From contig NZ_CP180351.1 in assembly GCF_048006345.1 (NCBI RefSeq), positions 3,782,001-3,846,000 of the forward strand: a stretch of 64,000 nucleotides of DNA, in the 5' to 3' direction. Position 1 is the stretch's first letter. Each line of letters starts with the position of its first letter. Position numbers and translations under genes: made by a program. This document shows positions 49,780 through 58,385 of the stretch, one piece after another. The notes beneath the pieces were generated by a model. It saw only the letters and a list, made by a program, of their open reading frames with translations. It ran no database searches and was not told the origin of the DNA. This stretch comes from Marivita sp030148515. Its GTDB lineage: Bacteria > Pseudomonadota > Alphaproteobacteria > Rhodobacterales > Rhodobacteraceae.

Positions 49780-50163
49780 TCAGCCTTTTTTGAGGGCGTC
49801 GCGGATTTCCAGAAGAACGTCCAGTTCGCTCGGACCCGTCGGCACTTCGGGCGCCACATCCTGCGGCTTTTCCGCGGCTGATTTGACCCGGTTCACCATC
49901 TTGACCAGCAGGAACACCACGAAGGCGATGATCATGAAGTTGATCACGGCCATGATGAAGTTGCCGATTGCAAATACTGCGGCACCGGCTTCCTGCGCAG
50001 CGGCAAGCGACGCATGTGTGCTGCCATCCAGTGTGTAGAACCATCCCGAGAAGTCGATTCCGCCGGTGAACAGCGCGATGATCGGGTTGATGATGTCGCC
50101 CACGAGCGACGTGACAATCGCGGTAAACGCTGCACCGACGATGATACCGACGGCCATGTCCAT
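49780..50163 (-). CDS. mscL: Large-conductance mechanosensitive channel, N-terminally truncated reading frame
   Basis: Frame of 127 aa with the MscL body: MDMAVGIIVGAAFTAIVTSL (helix 1), IGNFIMAVINFMIIAFVVFL (helix 2) and a C-terminal bundle ELDVLLEIRDALKK. Complete MscL begins about 14 residues earlier with an amphipathic helix. That part is encoded upstream (EFKDFIAKGNV from 50196), and a well-spaced GAGGGAAG with ATG at 50205 is present, but codon 3 is TAA (50197-50199). So the full-length start makes a dipeptide, and translation could resume at 50163 or elsewhere. See findings. Confidence 0.75.
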   Translation of the reverse strand: MDMAVGIIVGAAFTAIVTSLVGDIINPIIALFTGGIDFSGWFYTLDGSTHASLAAAQEAGAAVFAIGNFIMAVINFMIIAFVVFLLVKMVNRVKSAAEKPQDVAPEVPTGPSELDVLLEIRDALKKG

Positions 50164-50367
50164 GACATTGCCCTTGGCAATGAAGTCTTTGAATTCTTAA
50201 ATCATTACTAATCTTCCCTCGTGTTGGCTTGCCGCGACAAAAAACGCGTGGCTGCGATTTTGATACCATCGCCACCGTCATTGTCACGCATCCCGAAACA
50301 ATCCACGGGGAATTTGCGAAGTCTTGCCGCAAATATGCAGCAAACCAGAGTCATCTTTTCCGTATTG

Positions 50368-50817
50368 TCACTTTGGCAGGGTTCCGGTCAGCACATATCG
50401 CAGGATTTGCGCGACCTCTTGCGGGGTGCGGGTCATCGCAAGTGCTGCGGCATCCACCTCTTTCAGGGCATGATCATGTTCCGGCTGTTGCAGGATAATC
50501 AGGGACTTGCCCAAGGCAGCGGCGTATCCAGCATCAAAGGCGGCGTTCCACTGTTTGTACTTCTCGCCGAACCGGACCACAACGACATCTGCGTCCGCAA
50601 TCCCCTTGCGGGTGCGGATCGCGTTGACCATTGCGCCCTTGTGGTCGTGCCAATACTTGTTTTCCTCCGCGCCAAGGATCGCCACACCGCAATCGTCGCT
50701 GGCGGCGTGATCGGTCACGGGGCTGTCAAAACTCACGTCGAGACCGTCGCAGGCGTCGATGATCTGTTCACGCCAATCGGTGTGGATTTCGCCGGACAGG
50801 TAGACACGCAGGGCCAT
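50368..50817 (-). CDS. ytoQ: YtoQ-family protein
   Basis: The 149-aa protein begins MALRVYLSGEIHTDWREQII and has DLDVSFDSPVTDHAASDDCG and GEEENKYWHDHKG-type segments (AEENKYWHDHKGAMVNAIRT). KYKQWNAAFDAGYAAALGKS follows. This is the nucleoside 2-deoxyribosyltransferase-like Rossmann fold. The sequence fits YtoQ, a family of unknown function, including the GEIHTDWR opening. AAAGGAG lies about 7 nt before the ATG. It is 54 bp downstream of the methyltransferase gene on the same strand. Confidence 0.85.
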   Translation of the reverse strand: MALRVYLSGEIHTDWREQIIDACDGLDVSFDSPVTDHAASDDCGVAILGAEENKYWHDHKGAMVNAIRTRKGIADADVVVVRFGEKYKQWNAAFDAGYAAALGKSLIILQQPEHDHALKEVDAAALAMTRTPQEVAQILRYVLTGTLPK

Positions 50818-50871
50818 GGGATACTCCTTTTGTTTGGTAAAAGGGGTAGCGCAGATCGGCGGAAAGGCCAA

Positions 50872-51504
50872 TCAATCGGTGCGACGCGCGATGACCGTGC
50901 GGCGGGGATCCTTGCCCGGAGCCATCTGGGTCTCGATGATGGTAAACCCGGCCTTTGTGATCGCCGCGTCCAGGTCAGCGGTCGACAGCTTGGCGAAATA
51001 AGGTGCTTTGCCAATGGCTTGTGCAATCGGTAGGCCGAGTTGGATGAACCACCAGATCACGCTGCCCCGGCCTGGCATGCAGAAGGTCTTGGAGATGAAC
51101 AGACCGCCGGGTTTGGTGCGCTTGGCGATCTCGGACAGCGCGCCATCAAGGTCTTCGAGCAGGTGCAACAGGTTGAGCGCAAGAACCGCGTCAAACGGGC
51201 CTGCGGGCGCGTCTGCCGCGTCGGACTGGAGGAATTCAACATTGGCCGTGCCGGCAGCCTGTGCCTTTTCGCGGCCCTTGTCGAGCATCGCGTCAGAGAC
51301 ATCGGTGGCGATGATGTGCCCAAGGCTGGGCGCCAGCGCGATTGCTGTCGTTCCTGTGCCGCAGCCCAGTTCGAGGACGGAATCCGTAGGTGAGAGGAGT
51401 CCGCGCATCCGGTCGAGTGTGGCCTCATAGGCGGCCTGATTGCGGATTGGCGAGGCCGCGTATTTGTCCGCGACCCGATCCCAGAACTTCGCAGACTTGT
51501 ACAT
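50872..51504 (-). CDS. Class I SAM-dependent methyltransferase
   Basis: 210-aa methyltransferase. SAM-binding motif I is VLELGCGTGTTAIALAPSLG (residues about 43-62), then ATDVSDAMLDKGREKAQAA, motif II-like FDAVLALNLLHLLEDLDGAL, and LKPGGLFISKTFCMPG-type post-motif. A C-terminal segment GFTIIETQMAPGKDPRRTVI ends it. The substrate cannot be deduced. It starts 29 bp from the pheT stop region on the same strand. Confidence 0.85.
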   Translation of the reverse strand: MYKSAKFWDRVADKYAASPIRNQAAYEATLDRMRGLLSPTDSVLELGCGTGTTAIALAPSLGHIIATDVSDAMLDKGREKAQAAGTANVEFLQSDAADAPAGPFDAVLALNLLHLLEDLDGALSEIAKRTKPGGLFISKTFCMPGRGSVIWWFIQLGLPIAQAIGKAPYFAKLSTADLDAAITKAGFTIIETQMAPGKDPRRTVIARRTD

Positions 51505-51533
51505 GGTGGTCTCGCCTTTCTTGTTGTGTCGCC

Positions 51534-53930
51534 CTAGCCGCGCAACGTGCCGCCGGTGGCTTTTTCGACTTTCTCGATGATCTTCTTGCCGACCGCTTCG
51601 ATGTCCGCTTCCTTGAGCGTGCTGTCGGTCGGCTGAAGCCGCACGGTGATGGCGAGGGATTTCTTGCCCTCTCCCAGCGACCCGCCGATGAATTCGTCGA
51701 ACAGGCGCACATCAGCGATCAGTGCCTTGTCGGCCCCGGCTGCTGCGTTCATCAGGTCGAGCGCTGCGACCTGCGCATCGACGACAAAGGCGAAGTCCCG
51801 TTCGACCGCTTGCAGGTCATTGAGCACCAGAGCCGGGCGTGTGGCCCCGGTCTTGCGCGGCAGGGGGATTTCCTGCGGCCAGAGGGTGAACGCAACCGCA
51901 GGGCCTTTGACATCCATCGCCTTGAGCACCTTGGGGTGCAGTTCGCCAAAGACGCCCAGCACCTTTTTCGGGCCAAGGCAGATCATGCCGTGACGACCGG
52001 GATGCCACCAGTCGCTTGCACCGCGCAGGATTTGGGTTTTCGCGGGTGCGCCCATCGCCGCAAGGATCGCTTCGGCATCGGCCTTGACGTCGAATACATC
52101 AACCGCGCGCGCGGTGCCGTGTACGTCCTTGGGGCCGGTCTTGCCGATCAGCAGACCGGACAGCATCAGATGCTGCTCTTCGGGTTCGCCGCCGTGGAAT
52201 GCGTGGCCCAGTTCGAAGAGCGCCAGATCCATGAACCCGCGCGCCTGATTGCGGGCGGCGGCTTGCAACAGACCCGGCAGCAGGGCGGGGCGCATGTGGC
52301 TCATGTCCGCGCTGATCGGGTTGGCGAGCATGGTGGCGTCGTCTCCGCCTGCGAACAGGGTGGCTGAAGCCTTGTCGATGAAGCTGTAGGTCACGCATTC
52401 GTTGTAACCAAGCGCCGCCGCTGTCCGACGTGCGGCGCGTTCGCGGCGCTGCATCGGGGACAGGATGGGCTTTGGCACACCGGGGTCCATGCGGCGCATC
52501 GGCTTGCCTTCAAGCTTGGTCAGGGACGCGATGCGGGCGACTTCTTCCACCAGATCGGCCTCGCCCATGACGTCGGGACGCCATGAGGGCACATAGGCCA
52601 TGTTGCCTTCCAGACGGAAGCCAAGGGCGGTCAGCGTCTGCCGCTGCTCGGCCTCGGGGATCTCCATGCCGACGAGCGAGATCACGCGCGCCGGATCAAG
52701 CTTGTAGGCGCGGGAGGTGTCGGGGACGGCACCCGCCTGGATCAGCTCGGAGGCTTCACCGCCTGCGTGATCGACGATCATCCGCACCGCCAGTTCCAGA
52801 CCTTCGGGTGTGAAGACCGGATCGACACCGCGTTCGAAGCGGTAGCGGGCGTCGGAGTTGATCTTGAGCGCGCGGCCCGTGTAGGCGATCTGGATCGGGT
52901 CCCAATAGGCGCTTTCAACAAAGACATCCGTGGTCTCGTCGGTGCAGCCCGTTTCCTCGCCACCCATAATGCCGGCGATGCTTTCGGGGCCCTTGGCGTC
53001 GGAGATCACCATTTGACCGGGCTGGAGCGCATAGGTCTTGCCGTCGAGCGCCAGTAGTTCCTCACCACCTGCCGCGCGGTGCACGCGCAGGTCGCCTGTC
53101 ACCTTGGCCATGTCGAAGACGTGAAGCGGGCGGTTGCGGTCGTAGGTGAAGAAGTTGGTCACATCGACAAGGAAGTTGATCGGGCGCAGTCCGATGGCGC
53201 GCAGGGCGTCTTGCAGCCATTGCGGGCTCGGGCCGTTTTTCACGCCGCGAATGATGCGGCCACAGAAAAGCGGGCAGCCGTCCAGCGTGTCGGCGTCGAT
53301 CACCACCTTGGTGTCGGCGGTGAAGCTGGCGGGGACGGGATCGACCGCGAGGGTCTTCAGCGTGCCAAGACCACGGGCGGCCAGATCGCGGGCGATGCCC
53401 TGAACACCCAGCGCATCGGGGCGGTTGGGGGTGATGGCGATTTCGATCACCGGGTCCACCTTGGCAGGGTCGTTTTCGGCCAGCCAGTCGATGAATTTCT
53501 GACCCACCTCGCCCGAGGGCAGTTCGATGATGCCATCATGTTCGTCGCTGAGTTCAAGCTCGCGTTCCGAGGCCATCATGCCGTGGCTTGCAACACCGCG
53601 GATGTTGCCAACGCTGAGCGTGACGTCGATGCCCGGCACATAGTCGCCCGGTTTCGCCAGAACGACGGTGATGCCCGCACGCGCGTTCGGCGCGCCACAG
53701 ACGATTTGCTTGTCGCCTTCGTCAGTCTCAACCGTGCAGACGCGGAGGCGGTCTGCATCAGGGTGCTGTTCGGCGTGTTTCACCTTGGCCAGCGTAAAGG
53801 TCTTGAGCTTGTCCGCCGGGTTCTCGACGCCTTCGACCTCAAGACCCAGGTCGGTCAGGGCATAGGTGATCTCGTCCACAGTCGCGGTGGTGTCGAGGTG
53901 CTTTTTCAGCCAGGAGAGGGTGAATTTCAT
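51534..53930 (-). CDS. pheT: Phenylalanine-tRNA ligase beta subunit
   Basis: 798-aa subunit with the full domain set. The N-terminal tRNA-binding EMAP-like domain spans about 40-150 (VKHAEQHPDADRLRVCTVET). The B3/B4 editing domain follows (about 200-390, VDVTNFFTYDRNRPLHVFDM), then the B5 domain and the aminoacylation-like core. The C-terminal FDX-ACB anticodon-binding domain (about 705-798) closes with LGEGKKSLAITVRLQPTDST. It acts with PheS as an alpha2-beta2 enzyme. pheS lies 74 bp upstream on the same strand with a REP-like pair between. Confidence 0.95.
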   Translation of the reverse strand: MKFTLSWLKKHLDTTATVDEITYALTDLGLEVEGVENPADKLKTFTLAKVKHAEQHPDADRLRVCTVETDEGDKQIVCGAPNARAGITVVLAKPGDYVPGIDVTLSVGNIRGVASHGMMASERELELSDEHDGIIELPSGEVGQKFIDWLAENDPAKVDPVIEIAITPNRPDALGVQGIARDLAARGLGTLKTLAVDPVPASFTADTKVVIDADTLDGCPLFCGRIIRGVKNGPSPQWLQDALRAIGLRPINFLVDVTNFFTYDRNRPLHVFDMAKVTGDLRVHRAAGGEELLALDGKTYALQPGQMVISDAKGPESIAGIMGGEETGCTDETTDVFVESAYWDPIQIAYTGRALKINSDARYRFERGVDPVFTPEGLELAVRMIVDHAGGEASELIQAGAVPDTSRAYKLDPARVISLVGMEIPEAEQRQTLTALGFRLEGNMAYVPSWRPDVMGEADLVEEVARIASLTKLEGKPMRRMDPGVPKPILSPMQRRERAARRTAAALGYNECVTYSFIDKASATLFAGGDDATMLANPISADMSHMRPALLPGLLQAAARNQARGFMDLALFELGHAFHGGEPEEQHLMLSGLLIGKTGPKDVHGTARAVDVFDVKADAEAILAAMGAPAKTQILRGASDWWHPGRHGMICLGPKKVLGVFGELHPKVLKAMDVKGPAVAFTLWPQEIPLPRKTGATRPALVLNDLQAVERDFAFVVDAQVAALDLMNAAAGADKALIADVRLFDEFIGGSLGEGKKSLAITVRLQPTDSTLKEADIEAVGKKIIEKVEKATGGTLRG

Positions 53931-53943
53931 GGTTCGTCTTCCT

Positions 53944-54000
53944 GTAGGCCGGGCTTCAGCCCGGCAATCCAGTTCTGTGCCGGGCTGAAGCCCGGCCTAC
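53944..54000. repeat. REP-like palindromic doublet between pheS and pheT
   Basis: Two exact 22-bp inverted copies. The first, at 53944-53965, begins GTAGGCCGGGCTTCAGCCCG; the second, its reverse complement at 53979-54000, is separated by 13 nt. Each arm is itself a near-palindrome GCCGGGCT TC AGCCCGGC. The layout resembles REP doublets of other bacteria, but no other copy was seen in the window. Confidence 0.7.
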
Positions 54001-54004
54001 GATT

Positions 54005-55075
54005 TTAACTCAATCCGCCATGCAGCGTCGGCACATCCAGCGCGGCAAAGCCGTAGTGGCGCAGCCAGCGGAGGTCTGAATCGAAGAAGGCGCGAAGGTC
54101 AGGGATGCCGTATTTCAGCATCGCGATGCGGTCGATGCCCATGCCGAAGGCAAAACCCTGCCATTCGTTCGGGTCGACGCCTGCGTTCTGCAACACCTTG
54201 GGGTGCACCATGCCGGAGCCGAGGATCTCGAGCCAGTCGTCGCCTTCGCCCACTTTCAGCGTGCCGCCTTCCCAGGAGCAGCGGATGTCGACCTCGGCCG
54301 AGGGTTCGGTGAAGGGGAAGTGCGATGCGCGGAAGCGGAGTTCGACGTTGTCGACTTCGAAATAGGCCTTCACGAATTCTTCCAGCACCCATTTCAGGTT
54401 CGCCATGGAGATGTCCTTGTCGATGGCAAGGCCCTCGACCTGGTGGAACATCGGCGTGTGAGTCTGGTCATAGTCGGCGCGGTAGACGCGACCGGGCGCG
54501 ATGATGCGGATCGGCGCACCGGTTTTTTCCATTGACCGGATCTGTACCGGCGAGGTGTGGGTGCGCAGCACGTGCGGCGGGCGATTGTCACCCTCGGCTC
54601 GGTGCATGTAGAACGTGTCCATCTCGGCCCGCGCGGAGTGGTGGCCGGGCATGTTCAGGGCGTCGAAATTATACCAGTCGGTGTCGATCTGCGGACCTTC
54701 GGCGACGGAAAAGCCCATATCGGCAAAGATCGCTGTGACCTCTTCGGTGACCTGGCTGATCGGGTGGATCGTGCCTTGACGGCGGCCACGACCGGGCAGG
54801 GTGACATCCAGCCATTCGCCACGCAGGCGCTCATCGAGCGCCGCATCTTCGAGCGCGGCTTTCTTCGCGGAGAGGGCCGAGTTGATCTCGTCCTTGAGGG
54901 CGTTCAAGGCGGGGCCGGCGCTCTGGCGTTCCTCGGGGCTCATCTTGCCCAGCTCGCGCATCAGAAGGCTGATCTCGCCCTTCTTGCCGACCGCCTGCAC
55001 GCGCAGGTCTTCAAGCGTCGATTCATCGCTCGCCGCCGCAATCAGCCCAATATACTTGTCGCGCAGATCGTCCAT
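54005..55075 (-). CDS. pheS: Phenylalanine-tRNA ligase alpha subunit
   Basis: 356-aa catalytic subunit, class II synthetase. An N-terminal coiled-coil (about 1-90) with VGKKGEISLLMRELGKMSPE is followed by the catalytic domain. Motif 2 is HTSPVQIRSMEKTGAPIRII with GRVYRADYDQTHTPMFHQVE; motif 3 is GFAFGMGIDRIAMLKYGIPD. Length is standard. In the order pheS then pheT (leftward) it starts the operon, with 251 bp before the divergent OmpA-like gene that hold no feature I recognise. Confidence 0.95.
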   Translation of the reverse strand: MDDLRDKYIGLIAAASDESTLEDLRVQAVGKKGEISLLMRELGKMSPEERQSAGPALNALKDEINSALSAKKAALEDAALDERLRGEWLDVTLPGRGRRQGTIHPISQVTEEVTAIFADMGFSVAEGPQIDTDWYNFDALNMPGHHSARAEMDTFYMHRAEGDNRPPHVLRTHTSPVQIRSMEKTGAPIRIIAPGRVYRADYDQTHTPMFHQVEGLAIDKDISMANLKWVLEEFVKAYFEVDNVELRFRASHFPFTEPSAEVDIRCSWEGGTLKVGEGDDWLEILGSGMVHPKVLQNAGVDPNEWQGFAFGMGIDRIAMLKYGIPDLRAFFDSDLRWLRHYGFAALDVPTLHGGLS

Positions 55076-55326
55076 TTCACCCTCCGGCTCGTGTCGTGCT
55101 TTCCCTAGCCGCGACCGTGCATGGACGCAAGGCAGCGGGATTGTGCGGGGGGATTCTTTCGATCTAAGTCGCGAAAGTAACAGGCGAAAAAAAATCCTAT
55201 GCTACAGCGCAGGGTTGCCACATAGATGTTGACCCGAACACCAAATTGAGCAGTATCGAAAGATATCACTGCCAAGATGTTGAGCGAAACAACGCTCACG
55301 ATGCTGCTTAATTCTGGGGGAAGAGC

Positions 55327-56514
55327 ATGTCGTTACGTATTTTGAAAGAGCATTTGCCGTGGATCGCGCCGACCACGGCGATCGTCCTTGCCGCCACCGG
55401 GGTCATCAGTTTCGGACCTCGAGACGTAGGGCCTGTGGGTGCAGCCTCTGACTTCGAGGTGTCGCGGACCGTGACGCAGAACCCTGTTGCGTTGGGTGAA
55501 CAAGGTATCGGATTGGTGCCGCAAAGCTCGGGCAGCATCGAGGCCGTTCAGGCGGCGGTTCTGCAAGCGCCGCAACCGCCGGAAGTGACGCTGGCCCCGA
55601 CTCCGGTTGAGCCTGCGGTGGTGACACCGGTGCAGCCACCGGTTGCACCGCAAACCGTGTCGATCGAACCGGAACCCAAGGTCAGTCCGACCAGCAACCC
55701 GCAGGCGTTTTTTGCCGCCGCGCAGGCCAATCTGGCGCAGGGGAAATCCTGCGTGGAAGACCTGCGTGTTCTTGCGAGCGAGGCGCGCGTCTATTTCCCA
55801 AGTGGCGGTCTGACAACCGAAGAGGCTGGGATGGCGCAGGCGCGACTGATTGGGCTGGTGGCGCAGGATTGTCCGCACGTCGAGATTGTGGTCGAGGGCC
55901 ATTCCGACCCGTCCGGCGATCCGGCGGTCAATCGGCGTCTGAGCCAGCAGCGTGCGGATGAGGTTCTCAAGCGGATTGCTGCGGCTGGCATCGATGTGTC
56001 GCGCTTCCAATCCATCGGGCTGGGCAGCCAGCGACCGTCTCATGTCACGGGAAGTCAATCTGCCGCTTATTACGACCGGCGCGTGGAGTTCCAAATTCGG
56101 GAAATCTCGCAGCGCGCGGGCGTGACCGGCTTCTCACGTCCTTTGGGTAACGCGCCCTCCGCTTGCGCCGAACAGCTTCAGGCGGCTGTCGCGCAGACCA
56201 AGCTGTTCTATTCGCCACGATCGATCACGGCACCGTCTGATGGGATGCCTGCGGTCATGGAACTGGCAAGAAAGGCAAGCGCCTGCCCCGAAGCACGGTT
56301 GCGCGTCGTCGGTCAATTCTCGGATGATCTTGGGTCTGGGGAAACGCCTGCGACGGCGCGTCTTCGGGCGGTGGCTTTGATGAGTTCGCTTGTGGCTGCC
56401 GGGTTCGATCCCGAGCAGATCATCATCGCGGCGCATTCGACCCCGCAAATCCTTGCCGGTCAGCCGGGTCTGAGCGAGCGTCGTATTGACTTCGACGTGA
56501 TCCTCGAAAACTGA
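55327..56514 (+). CDS. OmpA-family cell-envelope protein with two OmpA-like modules
   Basis: The 395-aa protein has an N-terminal membrane anchor (WIAPTTAIVLAATGVISF, about residues 11-28). A Pro- and Val-rich linker follows (about 75-125, PPEVTLAPTPVEPAVVTPVQ). An OmpA-like peptidoglycan-binding domain spans about 140-265, with VEIVVEGHSDPSGDPAVNRR (NRRLSQQRA). A second OmpA-like domain (about 280-395) is degenerate: VGQFSDDLGS stands where the peptidoglycan-binding D and R residues are expected, with RLRAVALMSSLVAAGF. It probably bridges inner membrane and cell wall. Confidence 0.8.
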   Translation: MSLRILKEHLPWIAPTTAIVLAATGVISFGPRDVGPVGAASDFEVSRTVTQNPVALGEQGIGLVPQSSGSIEAVQAAVLQAPQPPEVTLAPTPVEPAVVTPVQPPVAPQTVSIEPEPKVSPTSNPQAFFAAAQANLAQGKSCVEDLRVLASEARVYFPSGGLTTEEAGMAQARLIGLVAQDCPHVEIVVEGHSDPSGDPAVNRRLSQQRADEVLKRIAAAGIDVSRFQSIGLGSQRPSHVTGSQSAAYYDRRVEFQIREISQRAGVTGFSRPLGNAPSACAEQLQAAVAQTKLFYSPRSITAPSDGMPAVMELARKASACPEARLRVVGQFSDDLGSGETPATARLRAVALMSSLVAAGFDPEQIIIAAHSTPQILAGQPGLSERRIDFDVILEN

Positions 56515-56576
56515 GCGCGTCGCGCTGGGAGTAGGAAGCAGGGCGGTTCACCGGGCCGCCCTGTTTCGTTTTGGGA

Positions 56577-57308
56577 TCAGATCGTTGCCATTTTGGTGTG
56601 TCGTGGCACGTCTTGTGATTGACCTTTGATCAGCAGCCAAAGCGCAAAGCTGATTTCCGACAGGGTCACGATGGCAAGAAGGCCAGCGCGGAGGATGCCG
56701 AGGACTGCCGCATCCGGAAACGCAAAGGCGTAGATGCTGTCAAGGACGTAGCCTGACGCGCCAACGATGAGCCCGATGCCGATGATGCGGGGAAAGCGGC
56801 GAGATGCCAGCACCAAGGTACCCAGCAGGACAAGATGCAGCGTAAAGAACACCTGCCAAATCCAGACGCCGGCTCGGTGCATTTCTAGAAACAGGCCGGC
56901 AAGGTCGGCACGTTGAGCGGCGTCAAAGCTACTGACCAGTTCCGGTGACTGTGCCAGCACGGTCGCGCCTGCGTGGAAGAACAACATGGCGGACATCACA
57001 CTGACCATGCTCAGCCGTGCCATTGCGGCGGCGAAAGACAGTGTCGCTGAGACCGGCTTGAACATGAAATAGAGCATCGTGAGCGCCATGATTTCGAACA
57101 CCATGACCGCCAGATCCGCAGCGATACCAGCTTGGTAGAGCGCGGTGCGGGTCAGGATGTTTGCCACGGTTTGCGCCGGGTCACCCTGAACCACGATCTG
57201 CGATGGAACATAGGCAATGGCAAAACCACCCGCGATGGCGATGCCAAGGTAGAACATACCCGTGAGACGGGCGTATTGCGGGGATGTCGGGTCTGAAAAG
57301 GCACGCAT
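56577..57308 (-). CDS. DUF4386-family membrane protein
   Basis: The 243-aa protein begins MRAFSDPTSPQYARLTGMFY (ATG at 57308, with AAAGGAA upstream). It has six or so transmembrane segments, including LGIAIAGGFAIAYVPSQIVV, ADLAVMVFEIMALTMLYFMF and IWQVFFTLHLVLLGTLVLAS. The RLTGMFYLGIAIAGGFA start and a G.D....YRIP..IGIGLI-like central region are DUF4386 features. Function unknown. It is divergent from a LysR gene, a typical regulator-target pair. Confidence 0.75.
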   Translation of the reverse strand: MRAFSDPTSPQYARLTGMFYLGIAIAGGFAIAYVPSQIVVQGDPAQTVANILTRTALYQAGIAADLAVMVFEIMALTMLYFMFKPVSATLSFAAAMARLSMVSVMSAMLFFHAGATVLAQSPELVSSFDAAQRADLAGLFLEMHRAGVWIWQVFFTLHLVLLGTLVLASRRFPRIIGIGLIVGASGYVLDSIYAFAFPDAAVLGILRAGLLAIVTLSEISFALWLLIKGQSQDVPRHTKMATI

Positions 57309-57469
57309 GGGAGTTCCTTTCATTTTGCAAAGCAACAGCGTTCGGCGAGCGGGGGCTGGCCGTCGAACAGCGGTATGGATGATGAATTGATCGTCGCGTC
57401 TTGGTGTGACTGTCCAAAATATACCCGAACGCGCACCCCAACAAAATTGACCTAATTTCTATTTCTGAT

Positions 57470-57483
57470 ATGCAGATTTGCAT
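57470..57483. promoter_or_regulatory. ATGCA-N4-TGCAT palindrome, LysR-box-like site
   Basis: ATGCAGATTTGCAT is a perfect inverted repeat with the T-N11-A shape of LysR-family sites, overlapping the LysR start. It may control the divergent DUF4386 gene and autoregulate. The two possible lysR starts (57470 and 57482) fall on its ends. Confidence 0.4.
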
Positions 57484-58381
57484 GGATTGGTCCTCTGTCA
57501 CCTTTGACTGGAACCGGGTCCGCGCCTTTCTGGTGACGGCAGAAGAGGGATCGTTGTCGGCAGCGGCACGGGCACTGGGGCTGGCGCAGCCAACGCTCAG
57601 CCGGCAGGTCGATGCGCTTCAGACGGAACTTGGGGTTGTGCTGTTCGAACGCTTCGGGCGCGGTCTTGAGCTGACCCCAGCCGGGGCGGACCTGATCGCG
57701 CATGCCCGAAAGATGGGCGAGGCGGCCATGTCGCTTTCGATTGCGGCGTATGGTCAATCCGATGTTGTGTCCGGTCTCGTGACGATTTCAGCGTCCGATG
57801 CCTATGCCGGGCTTGTCCTGCCGCCGATCCTGAAGCGCCTGCGCGAGCAGGAACCCAGCATCACCTTACGGATTGTGGCCGACAATCAGGCCACTGACCT
57901 GATGCGGCGCGAGGCCGATATCGCCTTGCGCAACTTTCGGCCAAAAGAGCCTGATCTGGTTGCAAGACGACTTGCGGATGCAGGCGCGAACTTCTTTGCG
58001 GCTCAGGCCTATATCGACCGTTTCGGAGCCATCAATAGCGACGCAGATTGGGCCAATGCGCAATTGATCGTGCCCGGTCCGGCAGAAGGCTTTGTCAGTG
58101 TGATGCAGTCGATGGGCCTTCCATTGACCCAGGCATCGGTCGCCTATGAATGCACGAGTTATCTGGCGATGTGGGAAATGGTCCGGCAGGGGCTTGGGGT
58201 CGGCGTGATCGATGTGCGCATCGGCGACGCGGACCCGTCAGTGAGCCGTGTTGCTCCTACGGTACAGGATTTGCCCTTCCCGATATGGCTGACCGCGCAT
58301 CGGGATATTCTTTCCAATAGACGGTTGCGACTGGTCTACGATTTTCTTGCGGACGCGCTGTCGTGGCAAGACAGGGATTGA
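57482..58381 (+). CDS. LysR-family transcriptional regulator
   Basis: The 299-aa protein has an N-terminal winged HTH (about 12-70, FDWNRVRAFLVTAEEGSLSA, AARALGLAQPTLSRQVDALQ, LGVVLFERFGRGLELTPAGA) and a LysR substrate-binding domain. The start MDWSSVTFDW at 57482 is preferred over ATG 57470 (four residues longer); neither has a good ribosome site. It is divergent from the DUF4386 membrane protein, the likely target. Effector unknown. Confidence 0.88.
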   Translation: MDWSSVTFDWNRVRAFLVTAEEGSLSAAARALGLAQPTLSRQVDALQTELGVVLFERFGRGLELTPAGADLIAHARKMGEAAMSLSIAAYGQSDVVSGLVTISASDAYAGLVLPPILKRLREQEPSITLRIVADNQATDLMRREADIALRNFRPKEPDLVARRLADAGANFFAAQAYIDRFGAINSDADWANAQLIVPGPAEGFVSVMQSMGLPLTQASVAYECTSYLAMWEMVRQGLGVGVIDVRIGDADPSVSRVAPTVQDLPFPIWLTAHRDILSNRRLRLVYDFLADALSWQDRD

Positions 58382-58385
58382 GCGA

